A DNA stretch of 31,462 nt from FEN-1297 sp046706945 (lineage in GTDB: Bacteria; Bacteroidota; Ignavibacteria; Ignavibacteriales; Ignavibacteriaceae): NCBI GenBank assembly GCA_046706945.1, contig JBJKOY010000133.1, forward strand, positions 1 to 31,462, given 5' to 3'. The position numbers and the translations under genes were made by a program. The notes below the pieces were generated by a model, which was given only the letters and a program-made list of their open reading frames with translations, did no database searches and was not told the origin of the DNA. This document shows positions 18,601 through 27,199 of this stretch, piece by piece. Numbering within the stretch: position 1 is the stretch's first letter; each line of letters opens with the position of its first letter.

Positions 18601-20013
18601 ATACAAAACGGGATCAGCGACCCGGGCTACGACGATTTCACCCCCGCAAGAATTGAGTTCGGCGCGGAACAGGGGTTCTTTGTTACTTCGGACGGGGAGA
18701 AAATACCGTTGTCGGATCCTAAGATAGATATCTTAATCCCTTCCATGGGCGATCTTGCTGCCCCGATGTTTGCGGCGGGAATGCGAAGCCAGGGGTTTAA
18801 CGCAATCGCAATGCCGGAAGGGAACCCTGAAATCTTAAAGTACGGCAGGTCGGTCGCAAGCGGCAAGGAATGCCTCCCGCTTCTTCTCTGCGTAGGTTCG
18901 CTGCTGGACTATCTCGAGAACAAATGGGACGGGAAACAATATATTGCTTTCTTCATAGTATCCGGCGCGGGCAACTGCAGGCTGGGGCAGTACTCAGTTT
19001 TCATACGGGATATCATAAAGAAAAGGAAACTAAAGAACGTAACAACGTTATCTTTAATGAACGAGGACGGTTTTGCGGGTCTCGGGCCTAATTTTTCGCT
19101 AAGAGGAATTCAAACATTATTCGTCAGCGACGTTCTCGACGACGTACGCTCGGGAGTTATGGCCCATGCACAAGATCCCGAGAACGGGTTAAAGGTATTT
19201 TACAGGGGTTTTGAAGAATTAAACAGGGTATTTGCCGAGAGTCCGGATAAAATTTACCGGGCATTGAAAAAATTTTCGAGTATTTTCAAAAACGAAGTAC
19301 CTGCCCGGGTGCCGATCAATAAAGCCAAGTACATTGCGCTGTGCGGCGAGATTTACGTTAGAAGAGACCACTTCTCGCACAAATGGCTTAATAAACACTT
19401 TGCAAAAAAAGGATTTATTCTCAAAGATTCTTATATATCCGAATGGATCTATTACGTGGATTATCTGCTCAAGCTGAAACTCCTGGAACCGGATACTTCG
19501 CTGCGCAAAAAAATAGAGCGCTTGATAAGAGTTTTTTATATGAGAACGGCCGAATACAGGATTAAAAAAATTCTGGCTCGGTCCGGCTATTATAAATTTA
19601 CCATGACTAACGTAGAAGCGCTGCTTAAAAGAAGCAAGCACATTGTACCCCTTGAATATAAAGGCGAACCTGGACTAACTCTGGGAGTTGCCCTGCACGA
19701 GTCAATCGATAAATACTGCGGGGTAATTAACCTCGGACCGTTCGGATGCATGCCGACGAGATTCACCGAATCGCTTGCGGCAACCGAAACCAGGGTGGAG
19801 AATAAGATTTTTGCGGAAAGGCTGGTAAATAAAAATTACAAACTGCCGGAGATCTTCAACGGCAAAATGAATATTCCGTTTCTAACCATCGAAGCCGACG
19901 GCAACGCCTATCCGCAGGTAATTGAGGCCCGTCTGGAAACATTTGCCCTTCAGGCGGAAAGGATTGCCGATTTAATGAAGCAAGCTAAACTTAACGGGTA
20001 TAAAAAAATATAA
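15673..20013 (+). CDS. Giant acyl-CoA dehydratase activase-type protein: two BcrAD_BadFG ATPase domains, DUF2229 and reductase-like half
   Basis: Cytosolic protein of 1446 residues of the 2-hydroxyacyl-CoA dehydratase activase / DUF2229 type, which drive ATP-dependent electron transfer at very low potential. The first ASKHA domain (about 8-260) has QCASGTGEFF with Cys131 and GRCSVFCKSDC with Cys169 and Cys173. The second (about 305-570) has GLDVGSTTTK at 309-318, EIGGQDAKYT, EACSAGTGSF with Cys432 and DQCSAF with Cys472. These cysteines match those that bind the shared [4Fe-4S] cluster of dimeric activators. DUF2229 follows from about 660 (FCYPAQ, Cys711), then a long half with NFSCGPDSF (Cys927), GKECLPLLLC (Cys1067, Cys1073), GNCRLGQY (Cys1102) and GPFGCMPTRF (Cys1359), resembling HgdB/BcrB-type cluster subunits. 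Met7 at 15691 is an alternative start. The substrate is unknown. Confidence 0.88.
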   Translation: MLTVKLMNEIIGVCLGASSVSFVRIIKENSSVKISDVLTLQHNGDPKKVFRERLQGFNIRGVPVVVTGRKFRKLVRFTNIPEPQAIEYAFSYVNKNKENYSAVASLGGETFIVYTLDDGGKISNVITRNQCASGTGEFFLQQIKRMDLGIEEVVRMAKDAEPFKVSGRCSVFCKSDCTHALNKGVKKSEVAAGLSLMMAEKVEELLKKVRPGKIMVVGGVTKNSVVISFLKKLIPDIAVPDEAAYFEALGAALYGFENKVNDVDGFDDIFVNGKSSFVFHKPLENFREKVHFKTMERSTAEEGDVCILGLDVGSTTTKAVVLRISDDRILGSAYLYTHGNPIEASRKCYSELLRQIPVDINIIGIGTTGSGRQIAGLHALTEGVLNEIVAHATAAVYFDPEVDTIFEIGGQDAKYTYIVNKVPADYAMNEACSAGTGSFIEESAHESLGIKVTEIEPIAMRGDMPPNFSDQCSAFISSDIKTAQQENISKENIVAGLVYSICLNYVNRVKGNRPVGKKIFMQGGVCYNKAIPVAMAALTGKDIIVPPEPGLMGAFGVALEIKNKIELGIMKPGKFYLNDLAGREVGFRKSFVCAGGLDKCDLACSINRIEVQGKTYPFGGACNMYYNLINHKKVDADKYDYVKKRHYLMFEKYAPEADLPENAPTIGINQSFHTHTIYPLYYNFFTRLGFKVILSEKVNEKGLERENTSFCYPAQISLGLFADLIEKKPDYYFVPEIFEMYVNDSDYHRLDFNCTCVFVSGEPFYLKQAFKDLVPAERLITPYFNFANGFDKEENKFLLVAEQVGASGESKIREAFRSAVKIQEEFFRELFSMGLEFTEFMKQYPEETAVVLVGRPYNSFTELANKGIPKKFASRGVYVVPYDMFDFRQEIIDDDQYWEGGKKILKIARIIKNNPQFFATYISNFSCGPDSFLLNTFRTIMGTKPSLTLELDGHTADAGINTRIDAALDIIKNYRKIQNGISDPGYDDFTPARIEFGAEQGFFVTSDGEKIPLSDPKIDILIPSMGDLAAPMFAAGMRSQGFNAIAMPEGNPEILKYGRSVASGKECLPLLLCVGSLLDYLENKWDGKQYIAFFIVSGAGNCRLGQYSVFIRDIIKKRKLKNVTTLSLMNEDGFAGLGPNFSLRGIQTLFVSDVLDDVRSGVMAHAQDPENGLKVFYRGFEELNRVFAESPDKIYRALKKFSSIFKNEVPARVPINKAKYIALCGEIYVRRDHFSHKWLNKHFAKKGFILKDSYISEWIYYVDYLLKLKLLEPDTSLRKKIERLIRVFYMRTAEYRIKKILARSGYYKFTMTNVEALLKRSKHIVPLEYKGEPGLTLGVALHESIDKYCGVINLGPFGCMPTRFTESLAATETRVENKIFAERLVNKNYKLPEIFNGKMNIPFLTIEADGNAYPQVIEARLETFALQAERIADLMKQAKLNGYKKI

Positions 20014-21612
20014 TTACTCGATCATTTCGACCTTGCCACCGTCCTTTTTCTTATGGTATTTAAGAAAGAACAGGGGGATTAAAATAAACACCGTTATTGC
20101 CGCCCCGGCTAAAAAGTCGTCAGCTATTCCGGATACAAATGCCTGGCTAGCAAGGTTTTCAGCAATTAAGGCCTTGGCCCTGAGCATAACGCCGGTACCG
20201 GAACCACCGACAGCCTGCTGAACGAAACCCATTATCCCGTATACCGAATGTTTGAACGCGGCTGAGTTGGGGTTGACCGCCTGGCTGTAAATTTCTTTAT
20301 GAAAGATTACTCTCTGCGTTAACAGTGTCCCGAGAATCGCTACGCCGAAACTACCGCCGACCTGCCTGATGGTATTGAATAGTCCTGTAGCCTGAGCCAT
20401 CTTCTCGTATGAAATATCGTTGATTGCTATAGTGCTTAAAGGGATGAACATAAAGCCCAGTCCGAATCCGCGAATGAACAATGGCCACATTATCTGCCAG
20501 TATTCCGTGCTCAGGGAAAGTTTTCCGTATATATACATGCTGAAGAAGGTTAACACTATCCCTATTGTGATGGGTATCTTCGGGTTTAACTTATCCGTCA
20601 TCCATCCCGCGACAGGCGACATTATAGCCTGTATAATTCCGACCGGGAAAAAGACCAGTCCGGCCTGCAGTGCGGTATACCCGAGAGAGTTCTGCAAATA
20701 GATCGGTAAAAGAAAAGAATTCCCGAAAAATGCCAGGCCGAATATAAACATCATTAGGTTTGCTATGCCGAAATTCCTGTTTTTCAATATCCGGAGATCT
20801 ATAATCGGGTGTTTGACGGTAAGTTCCGCCGCCAAAAATATAACAAAGCAGACAAACGATACGGCAAAACAGGTCAGAATGAAATTTGAAGTCCAGCCGC
20901 CGGTATTCCATGAAGAATTTCCGTCGGATAATGCAAGGAGAAGGGATACCAGGAATACGGTCATCGAAATAAATCCGAGCAGATCGAACGACCGCGACTC
21001 TTCCGTTTTGTATTCCCTTAAAATAATAACAGTGCCGGCGATCGCCATAATTCCGATCGGGACGTTTATGTCGAAAATCGCATGCCAGCTGAAGCTGTCT
21101 ATTAAATAGCCCCCGAACATGGGTCCCAGCGATATTGACGCTGCAGCGGCAACTCCCCAAAAGCCTAAGGCAATTCCTCTCTGGTTCGGCGGAAATTCCC
21201 TTGTAACAATAGCCATTCCTACGGGCATTATAAACCCCGCTCCCGCTCCCTGCAGAACTCTGAACACAATCAGTAAATTTTCGTTGGGTGAAAGACTGCA
21301 CAGCAGAGAGCCGAGGGTAAATAAAAATAATCCCAGGTTATAAGATTTTTTGTACCCTAGATGGTCGGCTATCCAGCCGGATGAAGGAAGCACAACGGCA
21401 AATACAAGCAGGTACGCCGTTAATATCCATTCTATTTTATCGACGCTTACTCCGAATGCCGCCATCATTTTCGGCAGCCCCACATTCACTATAGATATAT
21501 CGAGCACCGCCATGAAGGTTCCTACCATAACGTTAGCCAATACTATCCAGCGGTAGGAAGGATGCCGGTGCAGTTCCGCAAGGTTTAAATTATTATTTCC
21601 TTTTTTACCCAT
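20014..21612 (-). CDS. MFS multidrug efflux transporter, DHA2 (EmrB/QacA) family
   Basis: Inner-membrane proton-coupled exporter of 532 residues with about 14 membrane helices, the normal size for this family. Family motifs are LDISIVNVGLP in the first helix, motif A GWIADHLGYKKSY after helix 2, RVLQGAGAGFIMPVG, and motif C-like GPMFGGYLID. The N-terminal 20 residues are hydrophilic and the last 20 are charged. Its start overlaps the stop of the membrane-fusion gene by one base (TAATG), so the pair is translationally coupled. Together they form an EmrAB-type pump; the TolC-like outer-membrane partner is not in the window. The stop codon lies directly against that of the convergent activase gene, with no gap. 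Substrates are unknown. Confidence 0.93.
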   Translation of the reverse strand: MGKKGNNNLNLAELHRHPSYRWIVLANVMVGTFMAVLDISIVNVGLPKMMAAFGVSVDKIEWILTAYLLVFAVVLPSSGWIADHLGYKKSYNLGLFLFTLGSLLCSLSPNENLLIVFRVLQGAGAGFIMPVGMAIVTREFPPNQRGIALGFWGVAAAASISLGPMFGGYLIDSFSWHAIFDINVPIGIMAIAGTVIILREYKTEESRSFDLLGFISMTVFLVSLLLALSDGNSSWNTGGWTSNFILTCFAVSFVCFVIFLAAELTVKHPIIDLRILKNRNFGIANLMMFIFGLAFFGNSFLLPIYLQNSLGYTALQAGLVFFPVGIIQAIMSPVAGWMTDKLNPKIPITIGIVLTFFSMYIYGKLSLSTEYWQIMWPLFIRGFGLGFMFIPLSTIAINDISYEKMAQATGLFNTIRQVGGSFGVAILGTLLTQRVIFHKEIYSQAVNPNSAAFKHSVYGIMGFVQQAVGGSGTGVMLRAKALIAENLASQAFVSGIADDFLAGAAITVFILIPLFFLKYHKKKDGGKVEMIE

Positions 21613-22625
21613 TATTTACCCACCTTAATATTTGTTTCTACGGACATTCCCGGTAAAAGCCTGATGTCTCCCGGCGGATCGTTTAAATCATTAGTTGCCG
21701 CGGGCGCAATGGAAATCTTTACCGGTATTCTCTGCGTAACCTTCGAAAAGCTGCCTGACGCGTTTGAAGTCGGTATAGGTGAAAATTCGGAGGCGGTGCC
21801 GGAGCCTATTTGAAATACTGTGCCTTTAAATTTAAGATCCGGATATGCATCTACGGAAATATCGACATTATCTCCCAGTTTTACGGATGCTAAATCGGTT
21901 TCCTCCAATTCCGCGATAACCCATATATTTTTTAAATTATATATCGTAAATATAGGCTGACCGGGAGTTACAACATCGCCCTGCAATACCCATCTTTTGG
22001 CTACTACGCCGTCCATCGGAGAATAAATCCTGGTATTCAATAACTTTGTCTTTAATACTTTCAGTTGAGCATATGCCGAGTTAATCCTTGATAAATCGAT
22101 ATTATATTCGGCCTGCGCAGCTTCAAAAGTTTTTTGAGAATGGTCGAATTTCTCCTTGGGAATTACCTTGTCGTTATATTGCTTTTCCGCCCGTTTAAAG
22201 TCTTCCTGTGCTTTTGCAACCCTGACTTTTGCCAGCGCAATACTTTCGGAAGCGGTATTCAGCATAGACTTTGACTCGTTTTCCCTGGCTTTCAAATCGG
22301 CGGAATCCAGCACGACGACCAGCTGTCCGGTCTTGACCGAGTCACCCTCGCGCACGGCCAACCGGGCAATCCTTCCTAAAATTTTTGAACTAAGGTTGAG
22401 TCTATTTGCATCGACAAACGCATCATCTGTCGAGATATAACCTATTTGTCCGGCATACCAAAAAACGGCACCCGCAATGAACAACAGTATTATCGCCGCA
22501 GGTACAAGAAAACTTTTCTTTACAAAAATCGATCTTTTATCTTTTTCTTCTTCATCACCCGATTTTATGCCGTGATTTCCGGTCCGGGCTTTATTTTGAT
22601 ACCCAGCCTCTTCGCTTTTAGCCAT
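21612..22625 (-). CDS. HlyD/EmrA-type membrane fusion protein
   Basis: Periplasmic adaptor of 337 residues that links the inner-membrane exporter to an outer-membrane channel. It has a cytoplasmic N-terminal tail rich in charge, one membrane helix at 38-57, a lipoyl/barrel-sandwich half at about 76-110 (GRIARLAVREGDSVKTGQ), a coiled coil at about 112-195, the second lipoyl half at about 197-222 (SPMDGVVAKRWVLQGDVVTPGQ), and a beta-barrel domain to the end (LLPGMSVETNIKV). ISTDDAFVDAN after the helix is typical of EmrA. The ATG follows GAGAGG at good spacing. It is the first gene of a two-gene operon with the DHA2 transporter. An inverted repeat 58 bases upstream is a candidate operator. Confidence 0.93.
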   Translation of the reverse strand: MAKSEEAGYQNKARTGNHGIKSGDEEEKDKRSIFVKKSFLVPAAIILLFIAGAVFWYAGQIGYISTDDAFVDANRLNLSSKILGRIARLAVREGDSVKTGQLVVVLDSADLKARENESKSMLNTASESIALAKVRVAKAQEDFKRAEKQYNDKVIPKEKFDHSQKTFEAAQAEYNIDLSRINSAYAQLKVLKTKLLNTRIYSPMDGVVAKRWVLQGDVVTPGQPIFTIYNLKNIWVIAELEETDLASVKLGDNVDISVDAYPDLKFKGTVFQIGSGTASEFSPIPTSNASGSFSKVTQRIPVKISIAPAATNDLNDPPGDIRLLPGMSVETNIKVGK

Positions 22626-22965
22626 GAATTTCAGCCTCTCACTATAATCGTTGCCGCTAATTGAAAATTTTTTGAATATTGTATTTCGACTTATTTACTT
22701 AACGGGTCGAAATTTAAAATAAACTTTTAATATAAAAGGTAAATTTGATCACGAAGAATAATAAAATATGTTTGTACGGGTAAGAAGATTGTGATTTAAA
22801 ATATTGTTTCAGATAGAATTATTCTTATTATTGAATCCTATGAATTATCTCACAATAGATCTTTTCGAAGTACGGAATCTTGCAAAAATTTTTCTTAGGC
22901 GGCTTATTAGGATAAAAATTACGGCTGCAATTGATAAATATTAACCAAATACTGTAAAGGTGGAA
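22626..22965. promoter_or_regulatory. Divergent promoter region between efflux operon and xth, with 8-bp inverted repeat
   Basis: A 340-base AT-rich region without genes. ATTTCGAC at 22683-22690 and GTCGAAAT at 22706-22713 are perfect 8-bp inverted repeats with a 15-base spacer, placed 58 bases upstream of the membrane-fusion protein start, where a repressor operator of the pump would be expected. The rest is AT-rich and must carry both promoters, but I cannot place -35/-10 boxes reliably. AAAGG at 22956-22960 is the xth ribosome binding site. Confidence 0.45.
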
Positions 22966-23745
22966 ATGAAAACAATAAAAATGCTTTCATGGAACGTCAA
23001 CGGCATAAGGGCGGCTTACAAAAAAGGTTTTCTGGATTGGTTCAATCAGGCCAAACCGGATATACTGTGTCTTCAGGAAACTAAAGCGCATAAAGAGCAG
23101 CTGCCCGATGAGTTAATTAACATCGAGGGATATAATTCGTATTTCTGCTCCGGCGAAAGAAAAGGGTACAGCGGCACGGCGATTTACACCAGGGAAAAGC
23201 CCGTCGAAATAAAAACCGGGTTCGGCATAGAAAGGTTCGACAGCGAGGGAAGGATATTAATTGCCCGATACCCGGATTTCGTATTATTTAATATTTATTT
23301 CCCGAACGGAAAAGCTAGCCCGGAAAGACTGAAATATAAAATGGATTTCTACGATGCTTTTTTAAATTACGCCAACAAATTAAAAGACGGCGGCAAAAAA
23401 ATAGTAATATGCGGCGACGTAAACACCGCTCACAAGGAAATAGATCTGGCGAGACCGAAAGAAAACTCGACCGTATCCGGATTTTTACCCGAAGAAAGGG
23501 AATGGATGGATAAACTGCTCGATAACGGTTACATAGATACTTTCAGAATGTTCAACAACGAACCGAAAAATTATACCTGGTGGGATCAAGTAACCAGGGC
23601 CCGCGAGAGAAATGTAGGCTGGCGTTTGGATTATTTTTTCGTTTCGGAAAGCGCAAGAAAAGACGTTAAAAATGCCTTCATATTAAGCGAGGTTATGGGT
23701 TCGGATCATTGTCCGGTCGGAATAGAAAAAACCATAATTCGATAA
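22966..23745 (+). CDS. xth: Exodeoxyribonuclease III / AP endonuclease
   Basis: DNA-repair nuclease of 259 residues from this start (3'-5' exonuclease and abasic-site endonuclease, endonuclease/exonuclease/phosphatase fold). Catalytic motifs are all present: LSWNVNGIRA (metal/substrate Asn), LQETK (metal-binding Glu), YSGTAIYT, NIYFPNG, CGDVNTAHKEIDLA (catalytic Asp and Asn), WRLDYFF and the C-terminal SDHCPV (Asp-His). I prefer ATG at 22966 over GTG at 22960 because AAAGG at 22956-22960 is correctly spaced for the ATG and would overlap the GTG. It is transcribed divergently from the efflux operon and appears to be a single-gene unit. Confidence 0.95.
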   Translation: MKTIKMLSWNVNGIRAAYKKGFLDWFNQAKPDILCLQETKAHKEQLPDELINIEGYNSYFCSGERKGYSGTAIYTREKPVEIKTGFGIERFDSEGRILIARYPDFVLFNIYFPNGKASPERLKYKMDFYDAFLNYANKLKDGGKKIVICGDVNTAHKEIDLARPKENSTVSGFLPEEREWMDKLLDNGYIDTFRMFNNEPKNYTWWDQVTRARERNVGWRLDYFFVSESARKDVKNAFILSEVMGSDHCPVGIEKTIIR

Positions 23746-23756
23746 AAGGTAGAAAC

Positions 23757-23781
23757 AGTTAAGCCCGGTACCTGCTTAATT
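23757..23781 (+). terminator. Candidate hairpin after xth
   Basis: TTAAGC at 23759-23764 pairs with GCTTAA at 23774-23779 around a 9-base loop. The stem extends by one G-T and one A-T pair to 23757-23781. It begins 11 bases after the xth stop. The following bases are CCCGCC rather than a T-run, so termination is uncertain. Confidence 0.4.
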
Positions 23782-23944
23782 CCCGCCTACTTGAAAATAA
23801 AAATAAATTGACTTAGTTTTATGTTTGAATAAGAAAACAGGGAGTCCGCGTTATATTTTAATCCGATTTAAATGTGCAAGAGGTTTAGTCGAAATTTGAA
23901 AGCGAACCGGGTAATAAAAGAGGATGCAAATTTAACTTTTTAAC

Positions 23945-26900
23945 ATGCAAAAACGGTACCTATTTACTCTTACAATTGTAGTCGGATTAATTTTACCGGC
24001 AGTATTTCCTTACGGAAATAAAATCAAATTCGGTCATCTATCCATTGACAACGGGTTATCCCAAAGCGTTATTAATTGCATATTTCAGGACAACCGGGGT
24101 TTTAAATGGTTCGGTACTCAGGACGGTCTTTATAAATTCGACGGCTATGTTTTTAAGGCTTACAAATCAATTCCGTTCGATTCGGCTTCATTAACGGATA
24201 ATTGGATTCAGGCAATTGCCGAAGACGGAGACGGAACGCTCTGGATCGGTACCTACAGCGGAGGACTTTTCGAGTTTGACCGTGATTCGGAAACATTTAA
24301 AAACTTCAGCCATAATTCGAAAATTCCGAACTCGCTTATTAATAACAGAATATGGTCTATCTTAATAGCTAAAAACGGGCTCATATGGATAGGAACATCG
24401 GGCGGGCTCGAAATGTTCGATAAAACCGCGAACGTTTTTTCCCATTACGTAAACAATCCGGACAGTTCCAACGGCCTCAGTAATAACGCGGTAAACGCCG
24501 TTTGCGAAGACGATAACGGTTGTCTTTGGCTGGGGACGTGGGGAGGCGGGCTGGATAAATTCGACGAGAAGAAAAAAACGTTCTCTCATTTTATTTTCGG
24601 GAAAAAAGGATCGGCGGAATACAGCGATAATTTTATCAAAACCGTTGCCGAAGACGGAAATTATCTCTGGCTTGGAACAAAGAGAACATTACTAAAATTC
24701 AACAAGACGAACGGAAAAGTCGACAGGTATTTCATCGATAAGGAAAACATTTCCTATCCGGATGAAAACTCTATCTTATCCCTGCTTTTGGATTCGCAGA
24801 AAAAATTGTGGATCGGCACGCACGACAACGGCCTTTACCTGCTGGATACCAAAACCGGAAATATTTCAAACTTCAAATATGACCGCCGCAATCCCTATAC
24901 GATAAGCGATAACTGGATCTCTTCGCTTTATAGGGACAGCCAGGGGATATACTGGTTCGGAACAGGGAAGGGAGTCGATAAAATGCTGCCGTATTCCCTG
25001 GATTTCGATAATATAGAAGGCACGTCTTCTACACCGGATTCTTTCGGCTCGACTGAAATTAATTCCATCTTCGAGGATCACGAAGGATTAGTATGGATAG
25101 GAACCTGGAACGCAGGATTGTACAAGTATGATCCCGTTACAAAAAAGAGCGAATGCTACAAGCATTCCGTCAGCGATCCCGGCAGCCTGATTAACGATAT
25201 CGTATGGGGAGTATTCGAGGACTCGGACAATATCCTCTGGGTAGGCACTTACGCCGGTTTGACAATACTCGACCGTAAAACCGGCAAATTTAAACGGCCG
25301 CCTTTCAGCTATTCCGAGCTGCATAATCAAAACATCTCGGAAATCTATGAAGACAGTAAACATTTTATGTGGATAGGTACTTGGGGCGGAGGTCTTTACC
25401 GATACGATAAGACGAAAAATACTCTCAACGCATATTTGTCCGATCCTGAAGACCCGTCGAGTTTAAGCGATAATCTAATAACCTGCATTTACGAAGACAG
25501 GGATGAAAACCTATGGATAGGTACAAATGCCGGCGGACTGAATAAATTCGATTATAAGAACCGTAAGTTCGAGAGGTTCGAATATAATGCCAAAAACCCG
25601 AGTACTCTAAGCAACAATAATATTTCCTCCGTATTCCAGGACAGCAACGGGATGTTATGGGTAGGTACCTGGGGCGGAGGGCTGAACGCACTTAATATGA
25701 AGACGAAAGTGTTCGAACATTATACGGAGTCGGACGGGCTGTCCAACAACATTATTTTAGGGATCATCGAGGACAGTTATAAAAATTTGTGGCTAAGCAC
25801 CAACCGCGGACTATCCAGGTTCGATTTGAATACTCATCTTTTTATAAATTACGATGCCAAGGACGGGCTCGGGAACGACCAATTCAGCCAGGGCTGCGTT
25901 AAATTAAAAAACGGAAGTATGTTGTTCGGAGGACTGAACGGGATTTCGGTGGTATACCCGGATAATATCGGCGTCGATGCCTACAGACCCGCGGTCGCAA
26001 TCACTTCTTTTAGAATATTCAACAAAGAAAAAAAAACGGGCCGGGAAATTTCCGGCGTAAAAAATATCGTATTGAATTATCTTGAACACGATTTCTCGAT
26101 CGAATTTTCCGGATTGGATTATTCGAGGCCGGACAAAATTAAATACGCTTATAGGCTGGAAGGGTACGACGAAAATTGGATATATATAGGCAATAACAGA
26201 TATGCATATTATACGAATATGGAACCTGGTGAGTATATCTTTAAAGTAAAAGCCGCAAATAGAGATAATTTCTGGAGCGCCGAACCGACAACCCTTAAAA
26301 TAACAATAATACCTCCGTTTTGGAAAACATGGCCCTTCTTTCTGCTCATAGCCTTCCTGGCCTCGGCCTTAGTTTATATTATTTATAAATTCAGGGTCGA
26401 ACAGCTTCTTAAAGTGGAAAGAATGCGTACGAGCATTGCGACGGACCTGCATGACGACATAGGGGCCAGCTTGACCAGGATCTCGTTGTTCAGCGATGCC
26501 GCGCTCCGTTCGCTGCATAAATTTTCCTTTAGAGGCAAAAACGAAAATGGCCCGCTGGGCAGCGTCGAATCGCTGCTTACCGAAATCGGCGATAACTCCA
26601 GAAGGCTGATCGGTTCCATGAGCGATATTGTATGGACCGTAAACCCGCAGAACGATTCCTTCGAAAACATAACCATAAGAATGATGGACTATACTTCCAA
26701 ACTTTTCGAAGTAAACGAAATCGACTACAGGATAACGGTCGATCCGGGATTATCTTCTTTATCTCTGCCAATGGATTTCAGAAGGAATCTTTTCCTGATA
26801 TATAAAGAGTCAATTTCAAATATAGTAAAGCATGCGGAAGCTACGCAGGTTGAAATAAATGTTCTGAAAGAAAACGGAAGTCTGGTTCTTGTAATTGAAG

Positions 26901-27052
26901 ATAACGGCAAAGGATTTGCCGGAAACGGCGGCGGAATGGGGAACGGATTGAAAAATATTCAAAGACGGACTTCGGCATTCGGGGGAAATTTTCAAGTATC
27001 TTCGCGTTCCGGCAACGGTACCCTGCTGAAAGCCGTAATGAAATTACCCTAA
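23945..27052 (+). CDS. Two-component sensor with periplasmic propellers: Reg_prop repeats, Y_Y_Y domain, HisKA_3, HATPase_c
   Basis: Membrane sensor kinase of 1035 residues. A signal peptide or anchor lies at about 5-23. About 14 propeller motifs follow (WFGTQDGLYKFD, WIGTYSGGLFEFD, several WxGTWGGGLxxxD, ending WLSTNRGLSRFD and LFGGLNGISVVY), then a Y_Y_Y domain at about 715-780 and a transmembrane helix at about 794-813. The kinase core is of the NarX/DesK type: HisKA_3 with DLHDDIGASLTRIS (His836) and an ATPase domain with EDNGKGF and GNGLKNIQRR. HisKA_3 kinases normally partner NarL/LuxR regulators, and one lies just downstream at 27797, so the two probably form a system. There is no clear ribosome binding site at the ATG; the leader is AT-rich. 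The ligand is unknown. Confidence 0.93.
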   Translation: MQKRYLFTLTIVVGLILPAVFPYGNKIKFGHLSIDNGLSQSVINCIFQDNRGFKWFGTQDGLYKFDGYVFKAYKSIPFDSASLTDNWIQAIAEDGDGTLWIGTYSGGLFEFDRDSETFKNFSHNSKIPNSLINNRIWSILIAKNGLIWIGTSGGLEMFDKTANVFSHYVNNPDSSNGLSNNAVNAVCEDDNGCLWLGTWGGGLDKFDEKKKTFSHFIFGKKGSAEYSDNFIKTVAEDGNYLWLGTKRTLLKFNKTNGKVDRYFIDKENISYPDENSILSLLLDSQKKLWIGTHDNGLYLLDTKTGNISNFKYDRRNPYTISDNWISSLYRDSQGIYWFGTGKGVDKMLPYSLDFDNIEGTSSTPDSFGSTEINSIFEDHEGLVWIGTWNAGLYKYDPVTKKSECYKHSVSDPGSLINDIVWGVFEDSDNILWVGTYAGLTILDRKTGKFKRPPFSYSELHNQNISEIYEDSKHFMWIGTWGGGLYRYDKTKNTLNAYLSDPEDPSSLSDNLITCIYEDRDENLWIGTNAGGLNKFDYKNRKFERFEYNAKNPSTLSNNNISSVFQDSNGMLWVGTWGGGLNALNMKTKVFEHYTESDGLSNNIILGIIEDSYKNLWLSTNRGLSRFDLNTHLFINYDAKDGLGNDQFSQGCVKLKNGSMLFGGLNGISVVYPDNIGVDAYRPAVAITSFRIFNKEKKTGREISGVKNIVLNYLEHDFSIEFSGLDYSRPDKIKYAYRLEGYDENWIYIGNNRYAYYTNMEPGEYIFKVKAANRDNFWSAEPTTLKITIIPPFWKTWPFFLLIAFLASALVYIIYKFRVEQLLKVERMRTSIATDLHDDIGASLTRISLFSDAALRSLHKFSFRGKNENGPLGSVESLLTEIGDNSRRLIGSMSDIVWTVNPQNDSFENITIRMMDYTSKLFEVNEIDYRITVDPGLSSLSLPMDFRRNLFLIYKESISNIVKHAEATQVEINVLKENGSLVLVIEDNGKGFAGNGGGMGNGLKNIQRRTSAFGGNFQVSSRSGNGTLLKAVMKLP

Positions 27053-27060
27053 ACAGGGTA
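27045..27060 (+). terminator. Short hairpin overlapping the kinase stop codon
   Basis: TACCCT at 27045-27050 pairs perfectly with AGGGTA at 27055-27060 around a 4-base loop. The stop codon TAA (27050-27052) is inside the hairpin, and TACCTATTTTT follows. It is a plausible weak intrinsic terminator or a processing site between kinase and barrel protein. Confidence 0.45.
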
Positions 27061-27199
27061 TACCTATTTTTCCGTAATATCAAGATCTTTAAGCGATTAA
27101 AATACGGGGATTTTAAGTAATGCTTTTTATTTCGAACCGGTACCCGAGTTCAAATAATCCCGTGTTAAAAACTACCATAAAATTTACAGGAGGATCTTG

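Noticed and set aside
20591..21301. Minus-strand open frame of 236 codons inside the efflux transporter
   Set aside because: Alternative frame of the transporter; rich in Arg, Cys and Tyr, without membrane segments or family motifs.
23809..23829. Promoter boxes TTGACT and TATGTTTG upstream of the HisKA_3 kinase
   Set aside because: They look like a -35 box and a Bacteroidetes -7 box respectively, but they are not correctly spaced from each other or from matching partners, so I do not annotate a promoter.
23945..25960. DNA repeats in the propeller coding region as a mobile or CRISPR-like array
   Set aside because: The repeats are protein-level propeller blades (WIGT motifs) with diverged DNA and no constant spacing of identical units.
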